Assembly (NCBI RefSeq): GCF_019801605.1
Contig: NZ_JAHVIT010000002.1
Coordinates: 1,488,001 to 1,552,000 of the forward strand
Source: Maritimibacter alkaliphilus
GTDB lineage: Bacteria > Pseudomonadota > Alphaproteobacteria > Rhodobacterales > Rhodobacteraceae
Direction: 5' to 3'
DNA length: 64,000 bases
The position numbers were made by a program, and so were the translations under genes. Below the pieces are notes generated by a model. That model saw only the letters and a program-made list of their open reading frames with translations. It ran no database searches and was not told the DNA's origin. Shown one piece after another: positions 34,623 to 41,735 of this stretch; the first letter of the stretch is position 1, and every line of letters starts with the position of its first letter.

Positions 34623-35975
34623 TCAGCCGTAGACGTGGGACAGCACCTCCTCCGAGGCGGAGAGCAGCCATGCGACATCCTCCTCGGTGAAGACCACGGG
34701 CGGGCGGATTTTCAACACGTTGGCATCGGGCCCGGTGGCCGAGATCAGCACGCGCTTCTCGCGCAGGCCGTTCACGATCCGTGTGGCGGCGTCGGCATCG
34801 GGGATCTTGTTGTCCCGGTCCGTGACCAGCTCGACCCCGATGTAGAGCCCCGCGCCGCGCACGTCGCCGATACCCTCGAAGCGTTCGGCGAGCCGATTGA
34901 AGCCGTCCTGGATTTCCTGACCGCGCAGGCGGGCGTTGTCCTGAAGGTTCTCCTCGCGGATCACGTCAAACACTGCCTGTGCCGCGGCCATGGCCACGCC
35001 GTTGCCGCCGAAGGTGTTGAAATAGCGCGTGTCCTTGCCGAACTTCTCGACGATCTCGGGCACCAGCGCGATGCCCGCCACCGGGTAGCCGTTGCCCATG
35101 GGCTTGCCCATCGAGACGATGTCCGGGTCGATCCCGTGACGCTGGAAACCCCACATGGCATCGCCCGACCGACCAAAGCCCGACTGCACCTCGTCCGCCA
35201 CGAAGAGCCCGCCTGCGGCATGGACCGCCTCGGCCACCGGCTTCAGCACCTCGGGCGTGGCGTAGATCCCGTCGGAGGAGAACAGGCTGTCGGCGATGAA
35301 GGCGGCCAGACCGTTGCCGTTGCGCTTGAGGTGCCATGCCTGTTCCGCGACCTCTTCCGCCATCCGCTGGCCCAGCGTCGCCGGGTCCTCGCGGTAGCTG
35401 TCGGGCGCGGAGACGGTGCGCACCCATGTCCCCAGCGGCGAGGAGGTGCCGAGCGAGGCAGAGAAGCCCGCCGTCAGGTCGGAGTTCCCGTGGTAGGCCT
35501 CGCGGGTGATGATGATCCCCTGATGGCCGGTGTAGTGCTTGGCGATCCGCATGGCGAGGTCGTTGGCCTCGGAGCCGGTGCAGGTGAACATCATGTGCCC
35601 GCCCGCCGCGATCCGCCCGCCGAAGGTCGGCAGCATCGCCTCGGCGTAATCGAGGATGCCTTCCTGGATATAGCGCGTGTGGGTGCAGAGCGTGGACATC
35701 TGCCTGTGCACCGCCTCCACCACCCTGGGGTGGCAATGCCCGACGGAAACCACGTTGTTGTAGGCGTCGAGGTATTCGCGCCCCTCGCTGTCGAAGAGCC
35801 GGGTGCCACGGCCTTCGCGCACCTCCACCGGGTCCTGGTAGAACAGGCGGTAGGCGGGGCCCAGCAGGCGGGTGCGCCGCTCGACGGCGGCCCGGCGCAG
35901 CGGGTCGAGATGGTCGAGGCTGTTCGGGTCGAAGGCGTTCACCATCTTGCCGCGGGTGGAGATCGAAGAGGTCAT
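34623..35975 (-). CDS. Class III PLP enzyme, ethanolamine-phosphate/5-phosphohydroxylysine phospho-lyase type
   Basis: 450-residue fold-type I PLP enzyme. It reads as an aminotransferase, but the details match the phospho-lyase group (AGXT2L1/ETNPPL and AGXT2L2/PHYKPL): YLDAYNNVVSVGHCHP near 70-85 and GKPMGNGYPVAG around the PLP lysine (Lys291), where ordinary class III transaminases have a GGG-type run. YFNTFGGNGVAMAAA also fits. These enzymes turn an O-phosphorylated amino alcohol into aldehyde, ammonia and phosphate. The kinase gene 24 bases upstream would make that substrate. The possible alternative is a true omega-transaminase, which I consider less likely. Confidence 0.82.
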   Translation of the reverse strand: MTSSISTRGKMVNAFDPNSLDHLDPLRRAAVERRTRLLGPAYRLFYQDPVEVREGRGTRLFDSEGREYLDAYNNVVSVGHCHPRVVEAVHRQMSTLCTHTRYIQEGILDYAEAMLPTFGGRIAAGGHMMFTCTGSEANDLAMRIAKHYTGHQGIIITREAYHGNSDLTAGFSASLGTSSPLGTWVRTVSAPDSYREDPATLGQRMAEEVAEQAWHLKRNGNGLAAFIADSLFSSDGIYATPEVLKPVAEAVHAAGGLFVADEVQSGFGRSGDAMWGFQRHGIDPDIVSMGKPMGNGYPVAGIALVPEIVEKFGKDTRYFNTFGGNGVAMAAAQAVFDVIREENLQDNARLRGQEIQDGFNRLAERFEGIGDVRGAGLYIGVELVTDRDNKIPDADAATRIVNGLREKRVLISATGPDANVLKIRPPVVFTEEDVAWLLSASEEVLSHVYG

Positions 35976-35999
35976 CTGGGGGCCTTTCGGAAGGGCTGC

Positions 36000-37061
36000 T
36001 CAGGCCAGCAGCGCAGAGATGTCGTCGGGATCGCGGGCGAGGAACCAGTCGAGCTGGGCCCAGCCCTGTTCCGTGTTGCGCAGGATGTAGGTCTCGTTGT
36101 CGGGGAATTCGCGGGCGCGCCACAGGGTGATCAGTGCGCGGGCAATGACCCGCCCCATCACGAGGTGCGGCAGCAGGGCGCGTTCCTCATCGGTCAGCGG
36201 GGCGACCTCAAGATAGCCGTGGAGCACCGCCCTAGGCGCGGCCAGCAGGTCCTCCACCGGGTTCTCGGCGGCGTCACGGGGCAGCTGGTTCAGAAGCGCG
36301 GTGGAAAGGTCGATGGCAATCGCCGTCTCCACGGTGTCGCCAAAGTCGATGATCCCCACGACGCTCGCGGGGCCTGAGCGGTCGACCAGAAGGTTGGAGC
36401 GGCTGAAATCGTTGTGCACCACTTGCCGGGGCAGGGCGTCGATCCGCGGGAAGAGGTCCATGTAGCGGGCGTATCCGGCCTCCAGCATGGCCTTCTGGCC
36501 CGGGTCCTTCACGTCCGCCAGCAGGGTGCCGAGGCCGGGCAGCTGCCGCACGTCCCAGGCCACGACCCGTTGCGCGCCGGGATGCGCGAACCCCGCCATC
36601 GCCAGCCGCAGCCGTGCGCACATACGCCCGATCACCGGCAGTTCCTCCTCCAGCGGCGCGATCGTGTCGAGGAGCGTGCCTTCGAGGAAGCTCATCAGCC
36701 GCACCCGCCGCGCCGCCCCCGTCCGGTCGAGGATCACCGGCTGGTCGTTCCCGGCGCGGTCCGCGAAGATGCGCGGCACCGGCAGGCCGGGGTCCGTCCG
36801 CTCGATATGGCGCAGCACCTTGATCTGAAGGTCCAGCTCCTCGGCGCTCTCGCCCGGGTTGGCGATCTTCAGGACATAGGCGTCCGTAGGCGTGCGCAGC
36901 CGGAAGGTGTCATCCTTCTCGGTGGCAAAGCGTTTCAGATCGCCCTCCAGCCCGTAGAGGTCGCGGGCGACCTCGGCGGCCTCCTCGGCGGTCATCGGGG
37001 TGAAGGGGGTGGACAGTGCGCCAATGTCGATCTCGGCACCCTGCATCTGGGTCGGTGTCAT
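36000..37061 (-). CDS. APH-fold kinase, hydroxylysine kinase (AGPHD1/HYKK) type
   Basis: 353-residue small-molecule kinase of the aminoglycoside phosphotransferase fold. The catalytic loop is VVHNDFSRSNLLVD near residue 214 and the magnesium motif GIIDFGDTVETAIAID near 236. IDFGD in place of the common IDWE is typical of the hydroxylysine kinase group. The nucleotide lysine is in AYVLKIANPGES near 60. It should phosphorylate a hydroxyl on an amine or amino acid. I start at MTPTQMQGAEID, since the longer frame runs through the M20 gene. It sits between an M20 hydrolase and the phospho-lyase gene, which together suggest a linked pathway. Confidence 0.82.
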   Translation of the reverse strand: MTPTQMQGAEIDIGALSTPFTPMTAEEAAEVARDLYGLEGDLKRFATEKDDTFRLRTPTDAYVLKIANPGESAEELDLQIKVLRHIERTDPGLPVPRIFADRAGNDQPVILDRTGAARRVRLMSFLEGTLLDTIAPLEEELPVIGRMCARLRLAMAGFAHPGAQRVVAWDVRQLPGLGTLLADVKDPGQKAMLEAGYARYMDLFPRIDALPRQVVHNDFSRSNLLVDRSGPASVVGIIDFGDTVETAIAIDLSTALLNQLPRDAAENPVEDLLAAPRAVLHGYLEVAPLTDEERALLPHLVMGRVIARALITLWRAREFPDNETYILRNTEQGWAQLDWFLARDPDDISALLA

Positions 37062-37120
37062 TCGGCCTCCGGGAGGTCTTGTCGGGCGGCCCGGTCCGGG
37101 CCGCCGGTCTGTACGTAGTC

Positions 37121-38257
37121 TCAGGCTTCGAGCGTCATGAAGAGCCCGGCCAGAAGGCGGGTGCGGGGCACGATGCTGGAGATGTCGATATGCTCTTCCA
37201 GCGTGTGCAGGCCCGCACCGGAGACGCCGAGGGAGCAGAGCGAGGGAATGCGCATCGCACCCGAGAAGTTCGCATCCGACCCGCCGCCGGAGGAGACATA
37301 GGGCAGCTCCATCCCGATCTCGGCGGCCAGCCCCTTGGCGATCTCGTAGAGCGCCATGGTCTCGGGCTGCTCGTTCTCCCAGACGGGGCGCACGACGGTG
37401 GTCGTCACGGTGAATTCCACCCCGTTGCGGGTGCCCGCAAGCGCCAGCATCGCGGCCTCGCCCGCGTCGAGGTCTTCCTGCTTCTTCGCCATGGACAGCA
37501 CCTGCGCCCGGGCAAAGCTGGGCACGCAGTTCACCCATTGGCCCGAAGTGACGTCATTGCAGGAGAAGGTGCAATCCTCGGTGGTCATGGCCTCGATCTC
37601 GATGATCCGGTGCGCCAGTTCGCGCACCGCCGAGATGCCGCCCTTCACGTTGGCGCCCGCATGGCTGGGCTTGCCCGAGCAGGTGATCTCGAACCGGGCG
37701 ATGGCATAGCGGCCGGTGGTGACGGCATTGTTCAGATGCGCGGGCTCGGGGCAGAGGAAATACTTGTTCTTCAGCGCCTCGCCCTCGATCAGCTCCCGCG
37801 TGGCGGGCGAGCCGATCTCTTCGTCCGGCGTGAACAGGAAGGTCACCGGCAGGGGCGTTTCCAGCCCGGCGCGGGCGATCTGGCGCATGGCCTCCAGCGC
37901 GATGTAATTGCCGGATTTCATGTCCTGGATGCCGGGGCCATAGGCCTTGTCGCCCTCCACGCGGAACGGGTTCTTGGCCAGCGTGCCGACGGGGTGCACC
38001 GTATCCATGTGGCCGGAGACGAGGATGCCGGGCTTGCCCTGGTCCTTGTGGGGCATCTTGGCGCGCACCGAGGGGCCGCAGCCCATGCGGCCGGGGATGA
38101 TCTCGACCGAGGCGCCGATGGCGGCGCATTCGAAGGCCACGAGGTCCATCATCCGGGCGAGCGCCGCGGGATCGTAGGTGGGGCTCTCGCATTCGATCCA
38201 GGGCTTCAGCCCGGCGACGATCTGCTGCGCATCGAAGGGAAGATCGGGAAGGGTCAT
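37121..38257 (-). CDS. M20-family metallohydrolase (carboxypeptidase G2-like), copy 2
   Basis: 378-residue di-zinc hydrolase. Ligand motifs: LVSGHMDTVHPVG near 80, GIQDMKSGNY near 112, FTPDEEIGSP near 145, and SSGGGSDANFSG near the C-terminus. The dimerisation domain starts near 185 (EITCSGKPSHAGANV). It is nearer to glutamate carboxypeptidase than to the ArgE/DapE-like copy 1. It is first in a three-gene operon, followed by the kinase gene 59 bases away and the phospho-lyase. Operator 3 lies about 140 bases upstream of its ATG. Confidence 0.9.
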   Translation of the reverse strand: MTLPDLPFDAQQIVAGLKPWIECESPTYDPAALARMMDLVAFECAAIGASVEIIPGRMGCGPSVRAKMPHKDQGKPGILVSGHMDTVHPVGTLAKNPFRVEGDKAYGPGIQDMKSGNYIALEAMRQIARAGLETPLPVTFLFTPDEEIGSPATRELIEGEALKNKYFLCPEPAHLNNAVTTGRYAIARFEITCSGKPSHAGANVKGGISAVRELAHRIIEIEAMTTEDCTFSCNDVTSGQWVNCVPSFARAQVLSMAKKQEDLDAGEAAMLALAGTRNGVEFTVTTTVVRPVWENEQPETMALYEIAKGLAAEIGMELPYVSSGGGSDANFSGAMRIPSLCSLGVSGAGLHTLEEHIDISSIVPRTRLLAGLFMTLEA

Positions 38258-38395
38258 CGGGCGTCTCCGTGTGCGGACGTGGTGGACGGACAGGGGCGGG
38301 CGCAGAACCAGCCTGCGCGCGCCCGGGCGGCGCGGGCGGCCCCCGGAAGGGGGCGGGAACCTCCCGCGTCAGCCTCGAAGAGACGGCAGTTTGAC

Positions 38396-38409
38396 GATTG
38401 TCGTCAATC
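38396..38409. promoter_or_regulatory. GntR-type operator 3, GATTGTCGTCAATC
   Basis: Third identical copy, in the 370-base divergent gap between the M20 gene (minus) and the third amidase gene (plus). The minus-strand reading again contains TTGACG at its edge. It likely serves the M20-kinase-lyase operon. Confidence 0.75.
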
Positions 38410-38520
38410 CTCAATCTTTACTTCGCCCCCGGTCTTTCGCGCCGATTCCGTGCTGGCGAAGCGATTGCCCTGCGATTAGGCAGAGCCTGCGGAGCTGCGA
38501 AAATCGCGGTGAGGAGCGAA

Positions 38521-38549
38521 TTGACCATTGTCGACAATCGGCCTAGCGT
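38521..38549 (+). promoter_or_regulatory. Candidate promoter TTGACC-N17-TAGCGT with operator 4 in its spacer
   Basis: A -35-like TTGACC (38521-38526) and a -10-like TAGCGT (38544-38549), spaced 17 bases. The perfect palindrome ATTGTCGACAAT (38527-38538) fills the spacer, the classical place for repression. It reads toward the amidase gene at 38628. Confidence 0.65.
38526..38539. promoter_or_regulatory. GntR-type operator 4, CATTGTCGACAATC
   Basis: The only copy whose core is a perfect 12-base palindrome. It matches the other three at 12 of 14 positions and lies about 90 bases upstream of the amidase ATG. Confidence 0.75.
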
Positions 38550-38627
38550 TCGGGGGAAACCGCTCTCGCCGGCCGCGGATCGTGGCTGATTTCAGGCGGT
38601 AAGGTGCTGTATCGTAAAGGATAATTC

Positions 38628-40103
38628 ATGACGCTGACGATGAGCTGGGAAGAGTGGTTCAGTCACGATGGCATTGATCTGGCCCAGAAGGTGAAGGCCG
38701 GCGAGGTCTCGGCGGAGGAACTGGCGGCGCAGGTCGCGGCGGGAATCAGCGGCGTCAACGAGGAGATCTGCGGCGTGGTCGAGGTCTTCGACGACGCGGT
38801 GGCGGATGCCTCGGTCAATGGTGCCGACCCGGAGGGCGTCTTTGCCGGGCTGCCCTTCCTGCTCAAGGATCTCGGCCCCACGCTGGGCGGGCGCCTGCAG
38901 GAGCAGGGCTCCTTCTTCATGCAGGGCAACCGGCCGGCCAGCGACAGCTTCCTCGTCACCAAGATGAAGGCCGCGGGCCTCAACATCGTCGGACGCACCA
39001 CCACGCCCGAGTTCGGCTGCTGCTCCTCGGCCGAGAACCCGGCGATGTATGTCACCCGCAACCCGTGGGACACCGGTTACACCAGCTGCGGCTCCTCCGC
39101 GGGCTCTGCCGTCATGGTGGGCGCGGGCGTGCTGCCGATTGCGCATGGCACGGACGGGGGCGGCTCTATCCGCATTCCGGCGGGCACCTGCGGCGCCATC
39201 GGGCTGAAATCCTCGCGCGGGACCTTCTCGATCTCGCCCTATTCCTCGGACTTCGCCTCCGTCGTCTCGACCCAGGGCTGCATCAGCCGCTCGGTCCGCG
39301 ATACGGCGGCCTTCGTCGATGCCTGCCGGGGCGGCGCACCGGGCGAGTTCATGCCCTACTGGCACCCCGACACGCCCTTCCTGAAGCAGGTCGAACAGGA
39401 CCCCAAGCCGCTGCGCATCGCCGTCTCGCACGAATGGGGACCCTACAGCGCCACGCCCCATATCGCGGCGGAGCTGGAGCGCGTCGCGGCCTTCCTCGCC
39501 ACGCTGGGGCACCATGTGGAGTGGGTCACGCCCAAGGTCGACTTCGAGAAGGCCTATGCCGCGCAGACCACCTGCTACATCACCAACTTTGCCCAGACGG
39601 TGAACCGGATGCTGCGCGCCCGCGGCCTCGACACGCCTCCCGCCGAGCTGATCGAGCCGATGAATATCCGCATCTGGGAGCAGGGCATCAACGCGGGCTA
39701 TACCGAACGCGCCGACATGGAGCTGGCCTTCAACGAGACCTCGCGTGCCTTCGGGGCCTTCTACGAGGACTGGGACATCATCCTGACGCCCACCACCGCC
39801 CGCGAGACGCCCCCCATCGGGACGACGGAGTACCTGACGATCACCGAGAATCCTTCGGCACTGGACTGGTTCCAGAACCTCTGGGGCTTCTTCGCCTACA
39901 CGCCGCTCAACAACCTGTGCGGCACGCCGGGGATCTCACTGCCGCTGGCGAAACACGCCAATGGCCTGCCGCTCGGCATTCAGGCGCAGGCGGCACAGGG
40001 CAACGACGGGTTGCTGCTGCAACTGGCGGCACAGGTCGAACGCGCCATCGAGGGCAAGTGGTGCATGGGCGACCGGCCCGCGGTCCATGTGACCAACCTT
40101 TGA
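38628..40103 (+). CDS. Amidase-signature hydrolase, divergent third member (NylA-like)
   Basis: 491-residue amidase-signature protein, not a close paralog of the two in the operon. The catalytic lysine is in LPFLLKDLG near 82, and the nucleophile serine in GTDGGGSIRIPA near 182. The cis-serine motif, normally PGGSSGG, is changed to SCGSSAGSAV, keeping both serines. The C-terminal half (NLWGFFAYTPLNNLCGTPGI) resembles amidases of the 6-aminohexanoate cyclic dimer hydrolase type. The ribosome binding site is AAAGGA, seven bases before the ATG. It is transcribed divergently from the M20-kinase-lyase operon and carries operator 4. Confidence 0.88.
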   Translation: MTLTMSWEEWFSHDGIDLAQKVKAGEVSAEELAAQVAAGISGVNEEICGVVEVFDDAVADASVNGADPEGVFAGLPFLLKDLGPTLGGRLQEQGSFFMQGNRPASDSFLVTKMKAAGLNIVGRTTTPEFGCCSSAENPAMYVTRNPWDTGYTSCGSSAGSAVMVGAGVLPIAHGTDGGGSIRIPAGTCGAIGLKSSRGTFSISPYSSDFASVVSTQGCISRSVRDTAAFVDACRGGAPGEFMPYWHPDTPFLKQVEQDPKPLRIAVSHEWGPYSATPHIAAELERVAAFLATLGHHVEWVTPKVDFEKAYAAQTTCYITNFAQTVNRMLRARGLDTPPAELIEPMNIRIWEQGINAGYTERADMELAFNETSRAFGAFYEDWDIILTPTTARETPPIGTTEYLTITENPSALDWFQNLWGFFAYTPLNNLCGTPGISLPLAKHANGLPLGIQAQAAQGNDGLLLQLAAQVERAIEGKWCMGDRPAVHVTNL

Positions 40104-40109
40104 GCCGTG

Positions 40110-40139
40110 CAGCCCGGCGTCCCCAGCGGCGCCGGGCTG
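40110..40139 (+). terminator. Hairpin after the third amidase gene
   Basis: Perfect nine-base arms CAGCCCGGC (40110-40118) and GCCGGGCTG (40131-40139), starting six bases after the stop. No T-run follows. Confidence 0.5.
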
Positions 40140-40209
40140 ACACAGATCAAGGAAGTCGTATTCCGGTAATGTTATGTGTGCGGGGACCCCGTGACCGGAG
40201 ACCCTGACG

Positions 40210-40389
40210 ATGATGCGCCTTGCCTCGATCCTCTTCTCTCTCATCTCGACCACGCTGGCCGGGACGGCGGTGATTGCCGTCCTCGTCGCGGGCTATGACA
40301 CGCTGGTGCCGATCCTCGCCGCCGCCGCGACAGGCGTCGTGCTGGCCCTGCCGGTGACGTGGATCGTGGCGAAGAAGATGGTGGAGTAG
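40210..40389 (+). CDS. Small membrane protein of 59 residues
   Basis: ATG at 40210 to TAG at 40389. The protein begins MMRLASILFSLISTTLAGTA and has two hydrophobic helices (about residues 4-27 and 33-54) with a short YDTL loop, ending in the basic/acidic tail AKKMVE. No family is assigned with confidence, but small two-helix proteins like this, sometimes mislabelled CTP synthetase, are common in Rhodobacteraceae. ACCGGAGACC upstream holds a GGAG ribosome binding site about ten bases before the ATG. Its stop is four bases from the convergent esterase gene's stop. Confidence 0.72.
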   Translation: MMRLASILFSLISTTLAGTAVIAVLVAGYDTLVPILAAAATGVVLALPVTWIVAKKMVE

Positions 40390-40393
40390 GGGC

Positions 40394-41152
40394 TCAGGCC
40401 CGCAGGAAAGCGCCCACGGTCTGCTCGAACTCGCGCGGCTTCTCGGCGTGGAGCCAGTGGCCGGCGCCGGGGATCTTGGCGAAGCGCGCCTTGGGGAAGA
40501 GCGCCTTGATCCGGTCCCGGTACTCGGGCTTTACGTAGGAGCTTTCCGCCCCCGACAGGAAGAGCGTCGGCTCGCCGAAGGGGCTGCCCACCTCGGGGAA
40601 GCCGATGATCCTGGGCATCTCGCGCTCCAGCACATCGAGGTTCAGCCGCCAGCGTTTCTCCGGCACGTCGAGCGACTGCGTGAAGAAGGCGGGCAGGGTG
40701 GCGTCGTCCAGCACCTCGGCCAGTTGCGCCATCGCGTCCGAGCGCCGCTCGACCTTCGACAGGTCGACCGAGCGCATGGCGTCGATGTTCTGGTTCTGGT
40801 CATGGCTGTAGGCCACGGGCGCCACATCCGCGATCACCAGCCGGTTCACCAGATCGGGCCGGGTCAGGGCCAGCACCATGGCGGCCTTGCCGCCCATGGA
40901 ATGGCCCAGCACATCGGCGCGGCCCGGGCCCTGTTCGATCACCTCGGCGATGTCGGCAGCCATGCTTTCGTAGTCATGCTCGTCGAACCACGGCGAAGAC
41001 CCGTGGTTGCGCTGATCCACCGCGATCACCTGCCGGTCCTCCGACAGGCGCTTGGCAATCACGCCCCAGTTCCGGCCAGAGCCGAAAAGGCCGTGGACGA
41101 TGACGAGGGTGGGGTTCTCGGTGGGCTCACCGTGGAGGATCGTGTTCAGCAT
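40394..41152 (-). CDS. Alpha/beta-fold hydrolase, YbfF-like esterase
   Basis: 252-residue esterase. HGLFGSGRNWG is the oxyanion region near residue 20, the nucleophile elbow is LGHSMGGKAAM near 90, DVAPV follows, and the catalytic histidine is in IPGAGHWLHAEKP near 230. The aspartate is probably in DQRNHG or FLSGAES. It is closest in plan to E. coli YbfF, an acyl-CoA/short-chain esterase. I start at MLNTILHGE (41152) rather than ten codons upstream. The substrate is unknown. Confidence 0.88.
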   Translation of the reverse strand: MLNTILHGEPTENPTLVIVHGLFGSGRNWGVIAKRLSEDRQVIAVDQRNHGSSPWFDEHDYESMAADIAEVIEQGPGRADVLGHSMGGKAAMVLALTRPDLVNRLVIADVAPVAYSHDQNQNIDAMRSVDLSKVERRSDAMAQLAEVLDDATLPAFFTQSLDVPEKRWRLNLDVLEREMPRIIGFPEVGSPFGEPTLFLSGAESSYVKPEYRDRIKALFPKARFAKIPGAGHWLHAEKPREFEQTVGAFLRA

Positions 41153-41234
41153 GGCTCTTGCATAGCGCAGCGGCCGACGCACCGCCAGAGGGCCAGTGTG
41201 CCACCGGAGTGGCGCTTGGGGCGGTACGGTGTGG

Positions 41235-41275
41235 GCCCTGTATCAGGCCCTGTGCCGAGCCCTGTATCAGGCCCT
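41235..41275. repeat. 17-base direct repeat with 24-base period
   Basis: GCCCTGTATCAGGCCCT at 41235-41251 and 41259-41275, identical, in the divergent gap upstream of both the esterase gene and the small membrane protein gene. Confidence 0.8.
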
Positions 41276-41360
41276 CTGGCGCCCCCTGCCTCGCAGCGGG
41301 TGGGAGGCCTTGTGGCGGGGGCGTCGCGGGTCTAACCTGACCGGGCAGAAGGAGCGACAA

Positions 41361-41735
41361 GTGATTGACACCAATGCGTTTCACACCCGCAAGGCGCGTG
41401 TGCTGAAGCTGTTCCACACGCAGTTGTCGGTGCAGGCCGAGGAATTGGCCCCGGCGCTGCACAAGGCGGGGCGCCGCCTGCCGCGCTATGCCCGCAAGGC
41501 GGGGGCGCAGCTTGTCGCGGCGGAGGGTCTGATGGGCAATCCCAAGCTTGCGGTGCAGATCGACCCGGCGGGCGTCGACAAGGCCTTTGGCCGGCTCACC
41601 CGCGCACTGGAGGCGATCGACCCCAAGGACCGCCGCATCGGCATGATCCTCGAGGTGCTCGGCTCCGTCGCGTTCAATCTGCTGCTGTTTCTGGCGATCT
41701 GTCTTGTCGTGGCCCGCTGGCGCGGCTGGCTCTGA
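41361..41735 (+). CDS. Uncharacterised protein with C-terminal membrane helix
   Basis: 124 residues from a GTG start at 41361, chosen because AGGAG lies seven bases upstream. The first 95 residues are basic and helical (RKARVLKLFHTQLSVQAEEL), and the last 25 form one membrane helix (VAFNLLLFLAICLVVARW), so the protein is tail-anchored with its bulk in the cytosol. No domain is recognised. Its 3' end overlaps the convergent DUF817 gene by 62 bases. Confidence 0.65.
   Translation: MIDTNAFHTRKARVLKLFHTQLSVQAEELAPALHKAGRRLPRYARKAGAQLVAAEGLMGNPKLAVQIDPAGVDKAFGRLTRALEAIDPKDRRIGMILEVLGSVAFNLLLFLAICLVVARWRGWL

Noticed and set aside
33207..36377. Plus-strand open frame of over 1000 codons across the M20 and phospho-lyase genes
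   Set aside because: It mirrors the coding frames of the real minus-strand genes, has shadow-like composition and crosses intergenic operators.
37062..37538. N-terminal extension of the kinase frame
   Set aside because: It runs through the coding region of the M20 gene. Normal kinase length is reached from 37061.
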